The translations under genes and the position numbers were made by a program. The notes under the pieces were generated by a model, which saw nothing but the letters and a program-made list of their open reading frames with translations, was not told the origin of the DNA and ran no database searches. From Comamonadaceae bacterium (GTDB taxonomy: Bacteria > Pseudomonadota > Gammaproteobacteria > Burkholderiales > Burkholderiaceae_C), in NCBI GenBank assembly GCA_947442105.1, contig CANEVH010000005.1:29930-93929 (forward strand): DNA of 64,000 bases. Direction: 5' to 3'. Below, piece by piece: positions 1-10,646 of the stretch. Position 1 is the first letter of the stretch, and every line of letters starts with the position of its first letter.

Positions 1-2
1 AA

Positions 3-155
3 GTAGCGCACTTTCGGGCCGCGCTCGACCAGTTTGAAAACGCCCTCAAGCTAGGCGACACGGCCACACTGAGCCACCTTATCCAACAAGCCAGCGAAGT
101 TCGCGCGGCCTGGACGCTGAAAACCGACGCGCTTGGCGACAATGGCGCGCTATGA
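3..155 (+). CDS. tyrA: Probable prephenate dehydrogenase, C-terminal end only
   Basis: An open frame enters from the left edge and stops with TGA at 153-155, encoding about 50 residues of a mostly helical C-terminus. The tail has the pattern of TyrA C-termini, a helical segment with conserved Arg-Ala-Ala-Trp near the end. The usual Burkholderiales order tyrA-aroA-cmk-rpsA supports the call. Prephenate dehydrogenase catalyses the NAD(P)-dependent step to 4-hydroxyphenylpyruvate in tyrosine synthesis. The catalytic domain lies outside the window, so identification rests on this short tail and on gene order. Confidence 0.5.
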   Translation, partial: VAHFRAALDQFENALKLGDTATLSHLIQQASEVRAAWTLKTDALGDNGAL

Positions 156-242
156 GCGGCCTCTCCAATAGGTGCCTTTTACACTCACTTTTATGAGGGT
201 GCGCAGCACCTCTTCTTAAACAGTTCATTCAGCTTAGCAACG

Positions 243-2249
243 ATGTTCACCACCGCCTTTCTAGACCTGCCCCCCCTGCAAACCGCCAGCGGCACCGTCG
301 CCCTGCCCGGCTCCAAGAGCATCTCTAATCGCGTGCTTTTGCTCTCGGCCCTGTGCGAGGGCACCACGGTCGTCCACGACCTGCTGGACTCGGACGACAC
401 CCAAGTCATGCTGGCAGCTTTGCGCCAACTGGGCTGCGGCGTGGATGTGCAGGGCAACACCGTCACCATCACCGGCCTGGGCGGACGTGCGCAATCCGAC
501 GCGCCCATCGCGTTTTTCATGGGCAACGCGGGCACCGCCATGCGCCCACTCACCGCCGCGCTGGCGGTGATGGGGGGTGATTTCACCCTCTCAGGCGTGC
601 CGCGCATGCACGAGCGCCCGATTGGCGACTTGGTGGACGCGCTGCGGCTGCTCGGTTGCCAGATCGATTACCTCGGCAACCAAGGTTTTCCGCCGCTGCG
701 CATTGGCAAGCCCGCGCTGCAGCTCAACGCGCCCATTCAGGTGCGCGGCGACGTGTCCAGCCAGTTTTTGACCGCCTTGCTGATGGCGCTGCCGCTCGTG
801 GCGCAGCACCAGGACATCCGCATTGAGGTGGTGGGCGAACTCATTAGCAAGCCCTATATCGACATTACGCTGAACCTGCTAGCGCGCTACGGCATTGCGG
901 TGCGCAGCGAGAGCGGCGGAGCCTTTGTTATTCCCCAAGGCAGCCGTTACCAGTCGCCAGGCAGCATCCATGTGGAGGCAGACGCCTCGTCGGCCAGCTA
1001 CTTTATTGGTCTGGGCGCCATCGTCTCGGGCACTGGCATTCGGATTGAAGGCGTGGGCGCGGACTCGATTCAAGGCGATATCCGCTTTGTGGAAGCCGCG
1101 CAAAGCATGGGCGCTGTGGTGGAAAAAGGGCCGAACTGGCTGCATATTTCGCGCGGGCAATGGCCGCTGCGCGCGATTACCGGCGACTTCAACCACATCC
1201 CCGACGCCGCCATGACGCTCGCGGTCATGGCGCTCTACGCCGACGGCCCCAGTGAGTTGCGCAATATTGCCAGCTGGCGCGTTAAAGAAACCGACCGTAT
1301 TGCTGCCATGGCTACCGAGCTGCGTAAGCTGGGCGCGCAGGTAGAAGAAGGCCCGGACTGGCTGCGCATCCACCCGCTGCCCGCAGCCCAATGGAAGCCT
1401 GCCAGCATCCACACCTACGACGACCACCGCATCGCCATGTGCTTTTCGCTGGCGGCCTTCAACCCGGCAAAGCCGCCGGTGCGCATTGAAGACCCGAAGT
1501 GCGTCGGCAAAACCTTCCCAGACTATTTCGAAGCCCTGTTTGCGGTGGCCCAGGCTGCGCCCAGCGCCATTCCGGTGCTGTGCGTGGACGGCCCCACGGC
1601 TTCGGGCAAGGGCACGCTGGCCTCCACCCTGGCCGCGCAACTGGGCTACCACTTTCTGGACTCCGGCGCGCTCTACCGTATTACGGCCTACGCCGCCCTG
1701 CAAGCGGGCTTGGCGCTGGACGAGGCGCATGCCGACGCAATTGCTGCACTGGCGGCCACGCTGGACATTCGCTTTGAGGGAGAACGCGTTTGGCTGGGCG
1801 CGCAAGACATCAGCGAGGCCATTCGCACCGAACAGGCGGGCATGAATGCGTCCGCCGTGTCCAGCCTGGGCGCGGTGCGCGCGGCCTTGGTGGACTTGCA
1901 GCACAGTTTTCGCCGCCTGCCCGGCCTGGTGGCCGACGGGCGCGACATGGGAACGGTGATCTTTCCAGACGCCACACTCAAGGTCTATCTGACCGCCAGC
2001 GCCGCCTGCCGCGCGCAGCGGCGCTACGCGCAGCTGGTTGCCAAAGGCGTTTCGACTACACTCGATGCTCTTTGCGCGGACCTGGAGGCTCGCGACGCAC
2101 GGGATACCTCCCGCGCCGTGGCACCCTTAAAGCCCGCGCAAGACGCCGAGCTGCTAGACAACTCTGCATTGACGGTCGAATCGTCCGTTACGCAGGTGTT
2201 GTACTGGTGGCAAGGCAAGCAGCCTTTTTCTTCCCCTTCGGTGGATTAA
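243..2249 (+). CDS. aroA-cmk: Bifunctional 3-phosphoshikimate 1-carboxyvinyltransferase / cytidylate kinase fusion
   Basis: A single 668-residue frame joins two enzymes. Residues 1 to about 435 are EPSP synthase, with [10 protein letters not shown] at 21-30, NAGTAMRP at 95-102, RVKETDRI at 346-353 and DDHRIAM near 393-399. It condenses shikimate 3-phosphate with PEP in the chorismate pathway. Residues about 444-668 are CMP kinase, with P-loop GPTASGKGT at 450-458 and the DSGALYR segment at 473-479, phosphorylating CMP and dCMP. There is no stop or restart between the halves. In many bacteria aroA and cmk are adjacent separate genes, and fused forms are known in Comamonadaceae. The ATG at 243 begins a typical AroA N-terminus. 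rpsA follows after 127 bp, the common cmk-rpsA order. Confidence 0.95.
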   Translation: MFTTAFLDLPPLQTASGTVALPGSKSISNRVLLLSALCEGTTVVHDLLDSDDTQVMLAALRQLGCGVDVQGNTVTITGLGGRAQSDAPIAFFMGNAGTAMRPLTAALAVMGGDFTLSGVPRMHERPIGDLVDALRLLGCQIDYLGNQGFPPLRIGKPALQLNAPIQVRGDVSSQFLTALLMALPLVAQHQDIRIEVVGELISKPYIDITLNLLARYGIAVRSESGGAFVIPQGSRYQSPGSIHVEADASSASYFIGLGAIVSGTGIRIEGVGADSIQGDIRFVEAAQSMGAVVEKGPNWLHISRGQWPLRAITGDFNHIPDAAMTLAVMALYADGPSELRNIASWRVKETDRIAAMATELRKLGAQVEEGPDWLRIHPLPAAQWKPASIHTYDDHRIAMCFSLAAFNPAKPPVRIEDPKCVGKTFPDYFEALFAVAQAAPSAIPVLCVDGPTASGKGTLASTLAAQLGYHFLDSGALYRITAYAALQAGLALDEAHADAIAALAATLDIRFEGERVWLGAQDISEAIRTEQAGMNASAVSSLGAVRAALVDLQHSFRRLPGLVADGRDMGTVIFPDATLKVYLTASAACRAQRRYAQLVAKGVSTTLDALCADLEARDARDTSRAVAPLKPAQDAELLDNSALTVESSVTQVLYWWQGKQPFSSPSVD

Positions 2250-2295
2250 AGGGGCTGGCGACAGAAGCCCGGGGCCGTATGGGCCCTGGCAAGGT

Positions 2296-2336
2296 CCCCA
2301 AGACTCCCTTCGCGCTGCATGCGCATGGTCTTGGGG
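2296..2336 (+). promoter_or_regulatory. Hairpin in the rpsA leader
   Basis: A perfect 9-bp inverted repeat (CCCCAAGAC at 2296-2304, GTCTTGGGG at 2328-2336) encloses a GC-rich loop with further self-complementary GCGC blocks. It lies 40 bp upstream of the rpsA start. It has no U-tract, so it does not look like a terminator. S1 is known to repress its own mRNA through structured leaders in enterobacteria, so an autoregulatory role is plausible here but inferred. Confidence 0.45.
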
Positions 2337-2376
2337 TTCAACAACTTAACCCCGCGGTTTTATTTCCGCACACAGC

Positions 2377-4056
<1,680 letters not shown>

Positions 4057-4084
4057 GCCTTTAACCGCTTTTTTGTCATCCAGG

Positions 4085-4119
4085 AACGACCGGATGCCTT
4101 GTGCACCGGTCGTTTTTTT
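4085..4119 (+). terminator. Rho-independent terminator of rpsA
   Basis: The stem AACGACCGG (4085-4093) pairs perfectly with CCGGTCGTT (4106-4114) around a 12-nt loop, and a run of T follows to 4119. It ends the rpsA transcript 22 nt before the ihfB start. This is why the TTG-initiated extension of the ihfB frame back to 4099, inside this hairpin, is not a credible start. Confidence 0.9.
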
Positions 4120-4140
4120 GTGTCACATCACCCCACATCC

Positions 4141-4464
4141 ATGACCCGCTCCGACCTCGTTGAAGAATTGGCTGCCAAATTCGTCCAGCTCACGCACCCG
4201 GACGCCGAATTTGCGGTGAAAGCCATTCTTGACGCCATGAACGACGCCTTGGTGCGCGGCCAGCGCATTGAGATTCGCGGCTTTGGCAGCTTTTCCGTCA
4301 ACCACCGCCCCGCCCGCATGGGCCGCAACCCCCGCAGCGGCGAGAGCGTGGCCATTCCAGAGCGACGCGTGCCGCACTTCAAGCCCGGCAAGGCCCTGCG
4401 CGAAGCGGTAGACCAGCAAGCGGCGGAACACGGAGACCCCGCGCAAGATCAAGGTTTAACCTGA
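4141..4464 (+). CDS. ihfB: Integration host factor subunit beta
   Basis: This 107-residue HU/IHF-family protein starts at [14 protein letters not shown] and carries the family core [20 protein letters not shown], the DNA-intercalating beta-arm region. IHF beta pairs with the alpha subunit to bend DNA sharply in recombination, replication and sigma-54 promoter activation. The last relevance is notable because this window also holds ntrC and a candidate sigma-54 glnA promoter. The start at 4141 is chosen because upstream in-frame sequence lies in the rpsA terminator and because known IHF beta proteins begin there. The position directly after rpsA is conserved in proteobacteria. Confidence 0.96.
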   Translation: MTRSDLVEELAAKFVQLTHPDAEFAVKAILDAMNDALVRGQRIEIRGFGSFSVNHRPARMGRNPRSGESVAIPERRVPHFKPGKALREAVDQQAAEHGDPAQDQGLT

Positions 4465-4501
4465 AGTGAGCCGATAGAATCGCCCGGCCCCAAGGAAAAC
4501 A

Positions 4502-4819
4502 ATGAAATCGCTGCTTCAGATCGGTCAGTGGTTGCTCAAGGCGGCCATTTTTTTTACCCTCTTTGCCTTCGCCTTGAACAACCAGGGGGATGTCACCGTA
4601 CGTTTTTTCTTCGGTTACCAATGGACGGCGCCGCTGGTCATGGTGGTGCTGATCACCTTTGCGGCAGGTCTGCTTATGGGTGTGTTGGGCATGGTGCCCC
4701 GCTGGTGGAGACAGCGCCGCGCGGCTTCGCAGGCACGCCAAGCGGCCCAGGCCGCCACTTCTACCGCCCCACCGGCCGCTGCGGCTACCGACACCGGCGC
4801 CCCACCCTATGGACTTTGA
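4502..4819 (+). CDS. lapA: LapA-family inner membrane protein (lipopolysaccharide assembly protein A)
   Basis: The 105-residue protein has two transmembrane helices, about residues 10-27 and 42-64, then an Ala/Gln/Pro-rich cytoplasmic tail. This is the architecture of the LapA (formerly DUF1049) family. LapA works with LapB near FtsH, which controls LpxC and so the rate of lipid A synthesis. The stop overlaps the lapB start by 11 nt, implying translational coupling. The following heptose genes rfaE1 and rfaD make this a lipopolysaccharide-oriented operon. Confidence 0.88.
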   Translation: MKSLLQIGQWLLKAAIFFTLFAFALNNQGDVTVRFFFGYQWTAPLVMVVLITFAAGLLMGVLGMVPRWWRQRRAASQARQAAQAATSTAPPAAAATDTGAPPYGL

Positions 4820-5966
4820 CGCGACACTGATATTGATGGGCCTGCCCGTGGCCTTTGTGCTGGGCTGGCTGGCCTCGCGCATGGACTTTCGCCAACTGCG
4901 CCTCGAAAACCGCCAGGCGCCCAAAGCCTATTTCCGGGGACTCAACTTCCTGCTCAACGAGCAGCAAGACCAGGCGATTGACGCTTTCATTGAGGCCGTG
5001 CAAAACGACCCCGACACCTCGGAGCTGCACTTTGCGCTGGGCAATTTGTTTCGGCGCCGGGGCGAATACCAGCGCGCGGTGCGCGTGCACCAGCACCTGC
5101 TCTCGCGCGGCGACATCAGCAAGGACGACCGCCACCGCGCGCAGCATGCGCTGGCGCTGGATTACCTCAAAGCTGGCTTGCTGGACCGGGCGGAAACTGC
5201 TCTGCTGCAACTGGAGGGCACCCGGTTTGAAGCCGAGGCACGGCTTGCGCTTTTGGCCAATTACGAACGCTCCCGCGATTGGGCCCAGGCGGCAGCGGTA
5301 GCGCGCAAGCTAGAGGACGCCGGCCAAGGCAATTTTGCCGGCCGCTTGGCGCACTACCTGTGCGAGCAAGCTGCGGCCCTGGCAGCCGCCCACGACATGG
5401 TGCAAGCGCAAGCGGTTTTGGCCCAGGCGATTGCGCTGGCACCCAAGGCGGCGCGTGCGCGGCTGGACTTGGCGCAGCTGCAGTTCAAGGGCGGCGATGC
5501 GCCGCAGGCACTGCGCACCCTGCTCGATGCGCTCACAGCGGCGCCCAGTGCTGTGGCCTTGATGGCGCAGCCGCTGCGCCTGTATGCGCAGGCCTGTGGT
5601 ACGCCGGCGCTGGCGCTGGAGCCGCTCAAGGTCGCTTATGCGAACTTTCCCTCGCTTGATGTGCTGGACGCCATAGTCGCCATGGAGCGCACCAGCGCCG
5701 CAACCCAAGACACGGCGCGCGACTGGTATGTGCGCCACTTGCAAAAGCACCCGTCTTTGGTCGCAGCCGCCCAATGGATAGAAGGCGAAAAGCTGGAGCA
5801 CGAGCAGTTTCACCCCCAGGTGCAGCGCGCTTTGGACCATGCCGTCAAACCCCTCAAGCGCTACCGCTGCGCGGCCTGCGGCTTTGAGGCGCAACAGCAT
5901 TTTTGGCACTGCCCCGGCTGCCAGGCCTGGGACAGTTATCCGCCCCGCCGCGTGGAAGAATTATGA
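4809..5966 (+). CDS. lapB: Lipopolysaccharide assembly protein B, TPR protein with rubredoxin-like knuckle
   Basis: The start MDFDATLILMGLPVAFVLGW gives a 385-residue protein with one N-terminal membrane helix, a long tetratricopeptide-like helical array, and a C-terminal zinc-ribbon/rubredoxin-type metal site (CAACGF near the end, then CPGC). This is the architecture of LapB (YciM), the adaptor that presents LpxC to FtsH. The ATG at 4809 is preferred over the longer upstream frame because it places the hydrophobic anchor at the N-terminus. It overlaps the lapA end by 11 nt. Its stop overlaps the rfaE1 start as ATGA. Confidence 0.95.
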   Translation: MDFDATLILMGLPVAFVLGWLASRMDFRQLRLENRQAPKAYFRGLNFLLNEQQDQAIDAFIEAVQNDPDTSELHFALGNLFRRRGEYQRAVRVHQHLLSRGDISKDDRHRAQHALALDYLKAGLLDRAETALLQLEGTRFEAEARLALLANYERSRDWAQAAAVARKLEDAGQGNFAGRLAHYLCEQAAALAAAHDMVQAQAVLAQAIALAPKAARARLDLAQLQFKGGDAPQALRTLLDALTAAPSAVALMAQPLRLYAQACGTPALALEPLKVAYANFPSLDVLDAIVAMERTSAATQDTARDWYVRHLQKHPSLVAAAQWIEGEKLEHEQFHPQVQRALDHAVKPLKRYRCAACGFEAQQHFWHCPGCQAWDSYPPRRVEEL

Positions 5967-6925
5967 GCCCCAACCAGTCAACCAACAAGCCAACACCCAG
6001 CATCAGCGCCGACCAACTGTCCGCATCGCGCGTGCTGGTGGTGGGGGATGTGATGCTGGACCGTTATTGGTACGGCGCGGTAGACCGCATTTCGCCCGAG
6101 GCGCCGGTGCCCGTGGTGCGCATCACCCGCGAAGAAGAACGCAGCGGCGGCGCCGCCAATGTAGCAGGCAATATCGCAGCACTCGGCGCCCAGGCGTCCC
6201 TGTTGACCGTCGTGGGGGACGACGAGGCAAGCCACAAACTCGAAGCCCTGCTGGCGCAAACCGGCATCCAAACCCACTTTGGCCGCGATGCGGACCTGAA
6301 AACCACGGTCAAGCTGCGCATCATTGGCCGCCAGCAGCAGCTCTTGCGGCTGGACTTTGAGAACACCCCAAAAAGTGAAATTCTGGCCAGCCAAACCGCC
6401 CAGTTCAGCGCGCTGCTGTCGCAGTGCGACTGTGTGCTGTTTTCGGACTACGGCAAAGGCGGCCTGGCCCACGTGGGCGACATGATTGCCCAGGCCCGCG
6501 CGGCGGGCAAACCGATTTTGATAGACCCCAAGGGCAGCGACTATTCGCGCTACGGCCACGCGACCGCCATCACCCCCAACCGCGCGGAAATGCAAGAAGT
6601 GATAGGCCCCTGGGCCAGCGAAGACGAGTTGCGTGCCAAGGCCCACGCCTTGCGCCAGGAGTTGCAGCTCGACGCGGTGCTTCTCACCCGCAGCGAAGAA
6701 GGCATGACGCTGTTTGACGCCCAGGGCGAACTGCATGTGAGCGCCCAGGCGCGCGAGGTGTTTGATGTGACCGGCGCGGGAGACACGGTGATCGCCACCA
6801 TGTCCGCTCTGGTGGGCGCAGGCTTGACCCTGCGCGAGGCCCTGCCCTGGGCCAACCGGGCCGGCGGCATTGTGGTCGGCAAATTTGGCACCGCCACGGT
6901 GTCCTACCAGGAGTTGTTTGCATGA
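5963..6925 (+). CDS. rfaE1: D-glycero-beta-D-manno-heptose-7-phosphate kinase (HldE N-terminal-type)
   Basis: The 320-residue PfkB/ribokinase-family kinase has the N-terminal signature [15 protein letters not shown], the [14 protein letters not shown] nucleoside/sugar-binding motif, and the C-terminal [13 protein letters not shown] motif containing the catalytic Asp. It phosphorylates heptose 7-phosphate at C1 in ADP-heptose synthesis for the LPS inner core. The nucleotidyltransferase half found in enterobacterial HldE is absent, so the second activity must be encoded elsewhere. The start at 5963 overlaps the lapB stop by 4 nt, and its own end overlaps rfaD in the same way, suggesting one coupled operon. 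Confidence 0.95.
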   Translation: MSPNQSTNKPTPSISADQLSASRVLVVGDVMLDRYWYGAVDRISPEAPVPVVRITREEERSGGAANVAGNIAALGAQASLLTVVGDDEASHKLEALLAQTGIQTHFGRDADLKTTVKLRIIGRQQQLLRLDFENTPKSEILASQTAQFSALLSQCDCVLFSDYGKGGLAHVGDMIAQARAAGKPILIDPKGSDYSRYGHATAITPNRAEMQEVIGPWASEDELRAKAHALRQELQLDAVLLTRSEEGMTLFDAQGELHVSAQAREVFDVTGAGDTVIATMSALVGAGLTLREALPWANRAGGIVVGKFGTATVSYQELFA

Positions 6926-7929
6926 CACGCATCGTGGTCACCGGCGCCGCTGGGTTTATCGGCAGCCGCATCATCGCTGGGCTCAACGCCCGCGGCATCA
7001 CCGACATCATTGCCGTCGACGAACTAACGCAGGGAGACAAGTTCCGCAACCTGGCGGACCTGCACATTGCCGATTACGTAGATGCGGATGCGTTTTACGG
7101 CGCCTTTGCCGATCGGGCTTACGGGCGTGTTGAGGCAGTTTTTCACGAAGGCGCGTGCAGCGACACCATGGAACTTGACGGCAAGTACATGATGGAAAAC
7201 AACTTCGAGACCTCCAAGCGCTTGTTCCAGTCCGCACAGGCGCAGGGCACGCGGCTCTTGTACGCGTCCTCCGCAGCCACCTATGGCGGCTCGGACACCT
7301 TCAAAGAGGAACCCGCGTTTGAGGCGCCGCTCAATGTCTACGGCTACTCCAAGCTCTTGTTTGACCAGGTCATGCGCCGCGAACTGGGCGCGCAGTTGCA
7401 GCAGGCCAAGACGCAGGTGGTGGGGTTTCGCTATTTCAACGTCTACGGCCCGCACGAGCAGCACAAAGGCCGCATGGCCAGCGTGGCCTACCACCAGTTT
7501 CACCAGTTCAAGGCGGAGGGGCGCGTCAAGCTGTTTGGCGAATACGGCGGCTATGCGCCGGGCGCCCAGATGCGCGACTTTGTGTTTGTGGACGACGTGT
7601 TGGCGGTCAACCTGTGGTTTTTTGACCACCCTGCGCAAAGTGGCATTTTTAACCTTGGCTCCGGCTGCGCCCAGCCTTTTAACGACGTGGCCTGCGCGGT
7701 AGTCAACACCTTGCGCGCGCAAGACGGCCATGTGCCGCTGGCGCTGGAAACCATCGCGGCCATGGGCTTGATTGCGTACATCCCCTTCCCCGAGGCCTTG
7801 CGCGGCAAATACCAGTGCTACACCCAGGCCGACCTGGGCGCGCTGCGCGCTACCGGGTGCGACCACGTATTTGCCGACGTGGCCACGGGCGTGGGACGGT
7901 ATGTGAAATGGATGTCTGCCAATCCCTGA
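6922..7929 (+). CDS. rfaD: ADP-glyceromanno-heptose 6-epimerase
   Basis: The 335-residue short-chain dehydrogenase-type epimerase has the Rossmann signature [13 protein letters not shown] at the N-terminus and the catalytic YGYSK (YxxxK) motif near residue 140. It converts ADP-D-glycero-D-manno-heptose to the L-glycero form used in the LPS inner core. It follows rfaE1 with an ATGA overlap and completes consecutive steps of the same pathway. Length and motifs match the RfaD/HldD family. Confidence 0.96.
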   Translation: MTRIVVTGAAGFIGSRIIAGLNARGITDIIAVDELTQGDKFRNLADLHIADYVDADAFYGAFADRAYGRVEAVFHEGACSDTMELDGKYMMENNFETSKRLFQSAQAQGTRLLYASSAATYGGSDTFKEEPAFEAPLNVYGYSKLLFDQVMRRELGAQLQQAKTQVVGFRYFNVYGPHEQHKGRMASVAYHQFHQFKAEGRVKLFGEYGGYAPGAQMRDFVFVDDVLAVNLWFFDHPAQSGIFNLGSGCAQPFNDVACAVVNTLRAQDGHVPLALETIAAMGLIAYIPFPEALRGKYQCYTQADLGALRATGCDHVFADVATGVGRYVKWMSANP

Positions 7930-7942
7930 TCGAAAGCCCACC

Positions 7943-8236
7943 ATGCGCCCGCACCGACTTTTGACTGCCGCGCTGGCCAGCCTGCTGTCTGCCGCGTCAC
8001 TTGGTGCCACAGAGATCAACCAGGCCACCGAGGCCGAGCTCGACAGCGTCAAAGGCCTGGGGCCAGCAAGCACCGCGCGCATTTTGCAGGCGCGCGAACA
8101 AGCACCTTTCAAGGATTGGGCTGATTTCATGCGCCGGGTCAAAGGCTTCAAGGTTGCGACTGCTGCGCGGCTGTCCGAGGCGGGGTTGACGGTGAACGGC
8201 GCGGCATTTGAGCAGTCACCCAAAGCCAAACCCTGA
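7943..8236 (+). CDS. comEA: ComEA-type helix-hairpin-helix DNA-binding protein
   Basis: The 97-residue product begins with a Sec-type signal peptide (hydrophobic stretch about residues 6-20, ending SLGAT) followed by tandem helix-hairpin-helix motifs (LDSVKGLGPASTARIL and FMRRVKGFKVATAARL). This is the short ComEA architecture of Gram-negative bacteria, a periplasmic protein that binds incoming DNA during natural transformation. It lacks the membrane anchor of the Bacillus protein. It sits 13 bp after rfaD, and no other competence genes are in this window. Confidence 0.85.
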   Translation: MRPHRLLTAALASLLSAASLGATEINQATEAELDSVKGLGPASTARILQAREQAPFKDWADFMRRVKGFKVATAARLSEAGLTVNGAAFEQSPKAKP

Positions 8237-8261
8237 TTTCGCCGCCCAAGGACTCGCCCCC

Positions 8262-8654
8262 ATGCCATCCGTCATCGCCATTTGCATTGGCGCCTGCTTG
8301 GGCGCCCTGGCGCGCTGGCGATTAGGGCTGTGGCTCAACCCGCTGGTGGTGCCCGGCACCGCCCTGCCCTTGGGCACGCTGGCAGCCAACTGGATTGGTG
8401 GCTACTTGGTCGGATTGGCCGTCGCCTTGTTCCAGGCGCTGCCGCAGCTCGACCCGGTGTGGCGCCTGGCGCTCATCACCGGTTTCTTGGGTGCGCTGAC
8501 CACTTTTTCCAGCTTTTCCGCCGAAGTCATCGCCATGCTGGGGCAGCAAAAGTACGCGCTCGCCTTGGGCACGGCGGCGCTGCACTTGTTCGGCTCGCTG
8601 CTGCTCACCGTGGCGGGCATGCGCACGCTGGGCTATTTTTTGCCGGCGCACTGA
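8262..8654 (+). CDS. crcB: Fluoride exporter, CrcB/Fluc family
   Basis: The 130-residue protein has four predicted membrane helices and the Fluc signatures GACLGALARW, GTLAANWIGGYLVG and GFLGALTTFSSFS. These contain the Asn and the TTFSSF phenylalanine-box residues that line the fluoride pores of the dual-topology dimer. It expels fluoride from the cytoplasm. The ATG at 8262 is chosen because the GACLGA helix is N-terminal in the family; a longer frame starts within comEA. No fluoride riboswitch was recognised upstream. Confidence 0.95.
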   Translation: MPSVIAICIGACLGALARWRLGLWLNPLVVPGTALPLGTLAANWIGGYLVGLAVALFQALPQLDPVWRLALITGFLGALTTFSSFSAEVIAMLGQQKYALALGTAALHLFGSLLLTVAGMRTLGYFLPAH

Positions 8655-8790
8655 CCCGTCTTTGGGCATGCGCGGTGGACAGGCGCAACTTCACGGTGTG
8701 CGGCGTAGCTATCTGAACGGCGGCAGACGCAGATGATTGCACCAGCCATACAATGCAATCATTGAAGTCAATCATCCCGAGGAGTCATCA

Positions 8791-9030
8791 ATGTCGTCCA
8801 TCACTGTCCGTAACTTACCCGAGGAGACGCACCGTGCTTTGCGGGTGCGCGCCGCGTTGGCCGGTCGAAGCACTGAGGCTGAAGTCCGGGCCATTCTTGA
8901 GAACGTTGCACGACCGCAGGGGCGCGTCATGCTAGGGTCCTTGCTGGCTGAAATCGGCCAGCAAGCAGGGGGTTTCGATCTTGAGATTGAGCGCGACAAG
9001 TCGCCTGCAGAACCGATAAGTTTCGAATGA
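8791..9030 (+). CDS. FitA-like ribbon-helix-helix antitoxin
   Basis: The 79-residue protein opens with the Arc/MetJ-type segment ITVRNLPEETHRALRVRAAL, then the second helix of a ribbon-helix-helix fold, and a less ordered acidic C-terminus that would wrap the toxin. It has the organisation of FitA/VapB antitoxins, which neutralise a PIN-domain RNase and repress their own promoter. GAGGAG at about 8779-8784 is a good ribosome site six nt before the ATG. The last 4 nt overlap the toxin gene start (ATGA), as expected for a coupled pair. Confidence 0.88.
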   Translation: MSSITVRNLPEETHRALRVRAALAGRSTEAEVRAILENVARPQGRVMLGSLLAEIGQQAGGFDLEIERDKSPAEPISFE

Positions 9031-9452
9031 TTCTGCTTGACACCAACGTCATCTCCGAGCCCCTGAAACTCACGGGTGATGCGGGCGTATTGAAGTGGAT
9101 CAATGCGCAAGTTATCGAAACGCTTTACCTGTCAGCGATCAGCTTGGCCGAGTTGCGTTTTGGCATTGCAGCACTGGCGCCCGGCAAACGCAGAGACACG
9201 CTGCGCACCAGTCTGGAGCAACGCGTCGTGCCTTTGTTCTCTGGCCGCATCCTGCCCTTTGATGCAGCGGCGTCCGAAGCCTACGCAGTGATTCGAGCCC
9301 TTGCCCGTAGCCAAGGAAAAGCGATTGCGCCCGCAGGCGGCTACATCGCCGCAACGGCCACCAGGCACGGTTTGACGGTGGCGACACGAGACACCAGCCC
9401 TTTTGAAGCGGCAGGCCTGACGGTGATCAACCCCTGGAATACGCCACTCTGA
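9027..9452 (+). CDS. PIN-domain toxin, FitB/VapC type, with a probable active-site substitution
   Basis: The 141-residue protein aligns end to end with FitB/VapC ribonucleases: MILLDTNVISE with Asp5, the LAELRFG helix with Glu42, TRDTSPFEAAGL with Asp122, and a terminal VINPW. PIN domains use four acidic residues to bind the catalytic metal. At residue 104, where the family has Asp in the D-x-Y/L-I-A-A segment, this protein reads Gly (APAGGYIAA). The toxin may therefore be weakened or inactive while still binding its antitoxin. Family membership is firm; loss of activity is inference. Confidence 0.88.
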   Translation: MILLDTNVISEPLKLTGDAGVLKWINAQVIETLYLSAISLAELRFGIAALAPGKRRDTLRTSLEQRVVPLFSGRILPFDAAASEAYAVIRALARSQGKAIAPAGGYIAATATRHGLTVATRDTSPFEAAGLTVINPWNTPL

Positions 9453-9518
9453 CGGGTTGGAAACATTCCGCCGGTTTGGGCGCCCAGCCTCGGGTGGCAG
9501 CCGTCTATCAACCCGGCG

Positions 9519-10637
9519 CTAAAGCGGCAGCACCTGCGCCATATCCGGCGCGTCCAACCAAGCAGTAAATTCATCGGCCATTTGCCGCGCGGCGCTGGTG
9601 GCCGTGGTCCAGGCTTTGACGCGGCTGGGCAGGTCGTTGCCGTAGCGCGAAAAATCGGTGCGGTCGGGCAGCTTGGCGTTGGGCAGGCTTTGCACCCAGT
9701 CTGCGCGCGGCGCCAGCAGAACCATCGAGTCCAGCGCGGACGTGGCCCGGTGGCGCGACTTGAGCGCCTTGTCTAACCAACCTGGCACCACGGCTTGCTG
9801 AAAGTGCGGGTACAGCACGATGCCCGCGCCCGCCGCCCCGCTTTCCCCCACCTCCTGCGCTGCGAGCGGCAACCCGGCATAGCGCAAGTGCAAGTGGTAG
9901 TCTGTAATGCCGCCGTCCCAATACGCCCCCGGCGGCGCACCGGCAATGTCATGCACCGCCTGCAACACAAACGGGATGGAGCAACTGGCTTGCAGCGCGG
10001 CCATGAAGTTGCCCTCGTTCAAGGCGCATTGCAGGGTGGCAAAGTCGTCGGTGACAAAAGGCAGCGCGGCGCCCTGGGCCGAGAACACCACGCGCTCCAG
10101 CCACCCACCAAGCGCCCGGCGCTGCACCGCGTTGCTGACAAAGGCGGCGGCGTAGCCCAAGGGCGTCCACAGTGGATGCTCGCGCTGCAAAAAGCGCCGC
10201 CCGTGCGAGGCCATGATGTGCAACTGATACCGCGGGTGCCCCAGCACCTCGCCAATGCGCCCGCCGTAAAACTGTTCAAGGCTGTGGCCAAACTGCGCGC
10301 TCACTTGCTGCGCTGGCACCCGTTTTTGGCCTTCGGGCAGCTCGTAGTGCTGATGGATGTAGTCGCGCTCCAGGCGCTCAAACGCTGCCACCGTGTGGTC
10401 CAGGCAGGCGGTGGCCATGCGCCAGGCGCCAATGGAGGCGCCCACCAGCGCCACCGGCTGGCTGCTTTGCGGCAGCCAGTGGCCGAAGATAAAGCGGTCC
10501 AGCGGCCCCAATATCAGGCCTTTGGGCCCGCCCGCCGCCGCCGGAACCACGCCCACATGCGCGGGCAGCAAGCCGTGTGCCGCCAGGTGCGCCCGCGCGC
10601 GGGGTCCGGCATAAATTTGCAGTGCGCGCATACCCAT
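9519..10637 (-). CDS. Patatin-like phospholipase family protein
   Basis: The 372-residue protein carries the patatin elements in order: a glycine-rich oxyanion loop (AGGPKG near residue 35), the nucleophile elbow GASIGAW near 66, and the DGG motif (YWDGGITDY) holding the catalytic Asp. These form a Ser-Asp dyad lipase/acyl hydrolase. The physiological lipid is unknown. ATG codons at 10637 and 10631 are both possible starts. It lies 9 bp downstream of tex on the same strand and probably shares its transcript. It converges with the toxin gene at 9452. Confidence 0.85.
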   Translation of the reverse strand: MGMRALQIYAGPRARAHLAAHGLLPAHVGVVPAAAGGPKGLILGPLDRFIFGHWLPQSSQPVALVGASIGAWRMATACLDHTVAAFERLERDYIHQHYELPEGQKRVPAQQVSAQFGHSLEQFYGGRIGEVLGHPRYQLHIMASHGRRFLQREHPLWTPLGYAAAFVSNAVQRRALGGWLERVVFSAQGAALPFVTDDFATLQCALNEGNFMAALQASCSIPFVLQAVHDIAGAPPGAYWDGGITDYHLHLRYAGLPLAAQEVGESGAAGAGIVLYPHFQQAVVPGWLDKALKSRHRATSALDSMVLLAPRADWVQSLPNAKLPDRTDFSRYGNDLPSRVKAWTTATSAARQMADEFTAWLDAPDMAQVLPL

Positions 10638-10646
10638 GGCCAGCCC

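Noticed and set aside
879..1904. 341-residue minus-strand frame inside aroA-cmk
   Set aside because: Shadow of the strongly conserved fusion gene.
4099..4140. Upstream TTG extension of the ihfB frame
   Set aside because: The TTG is inside the rpsA terminator hairpin, and the family N-terminus begins at 4141.
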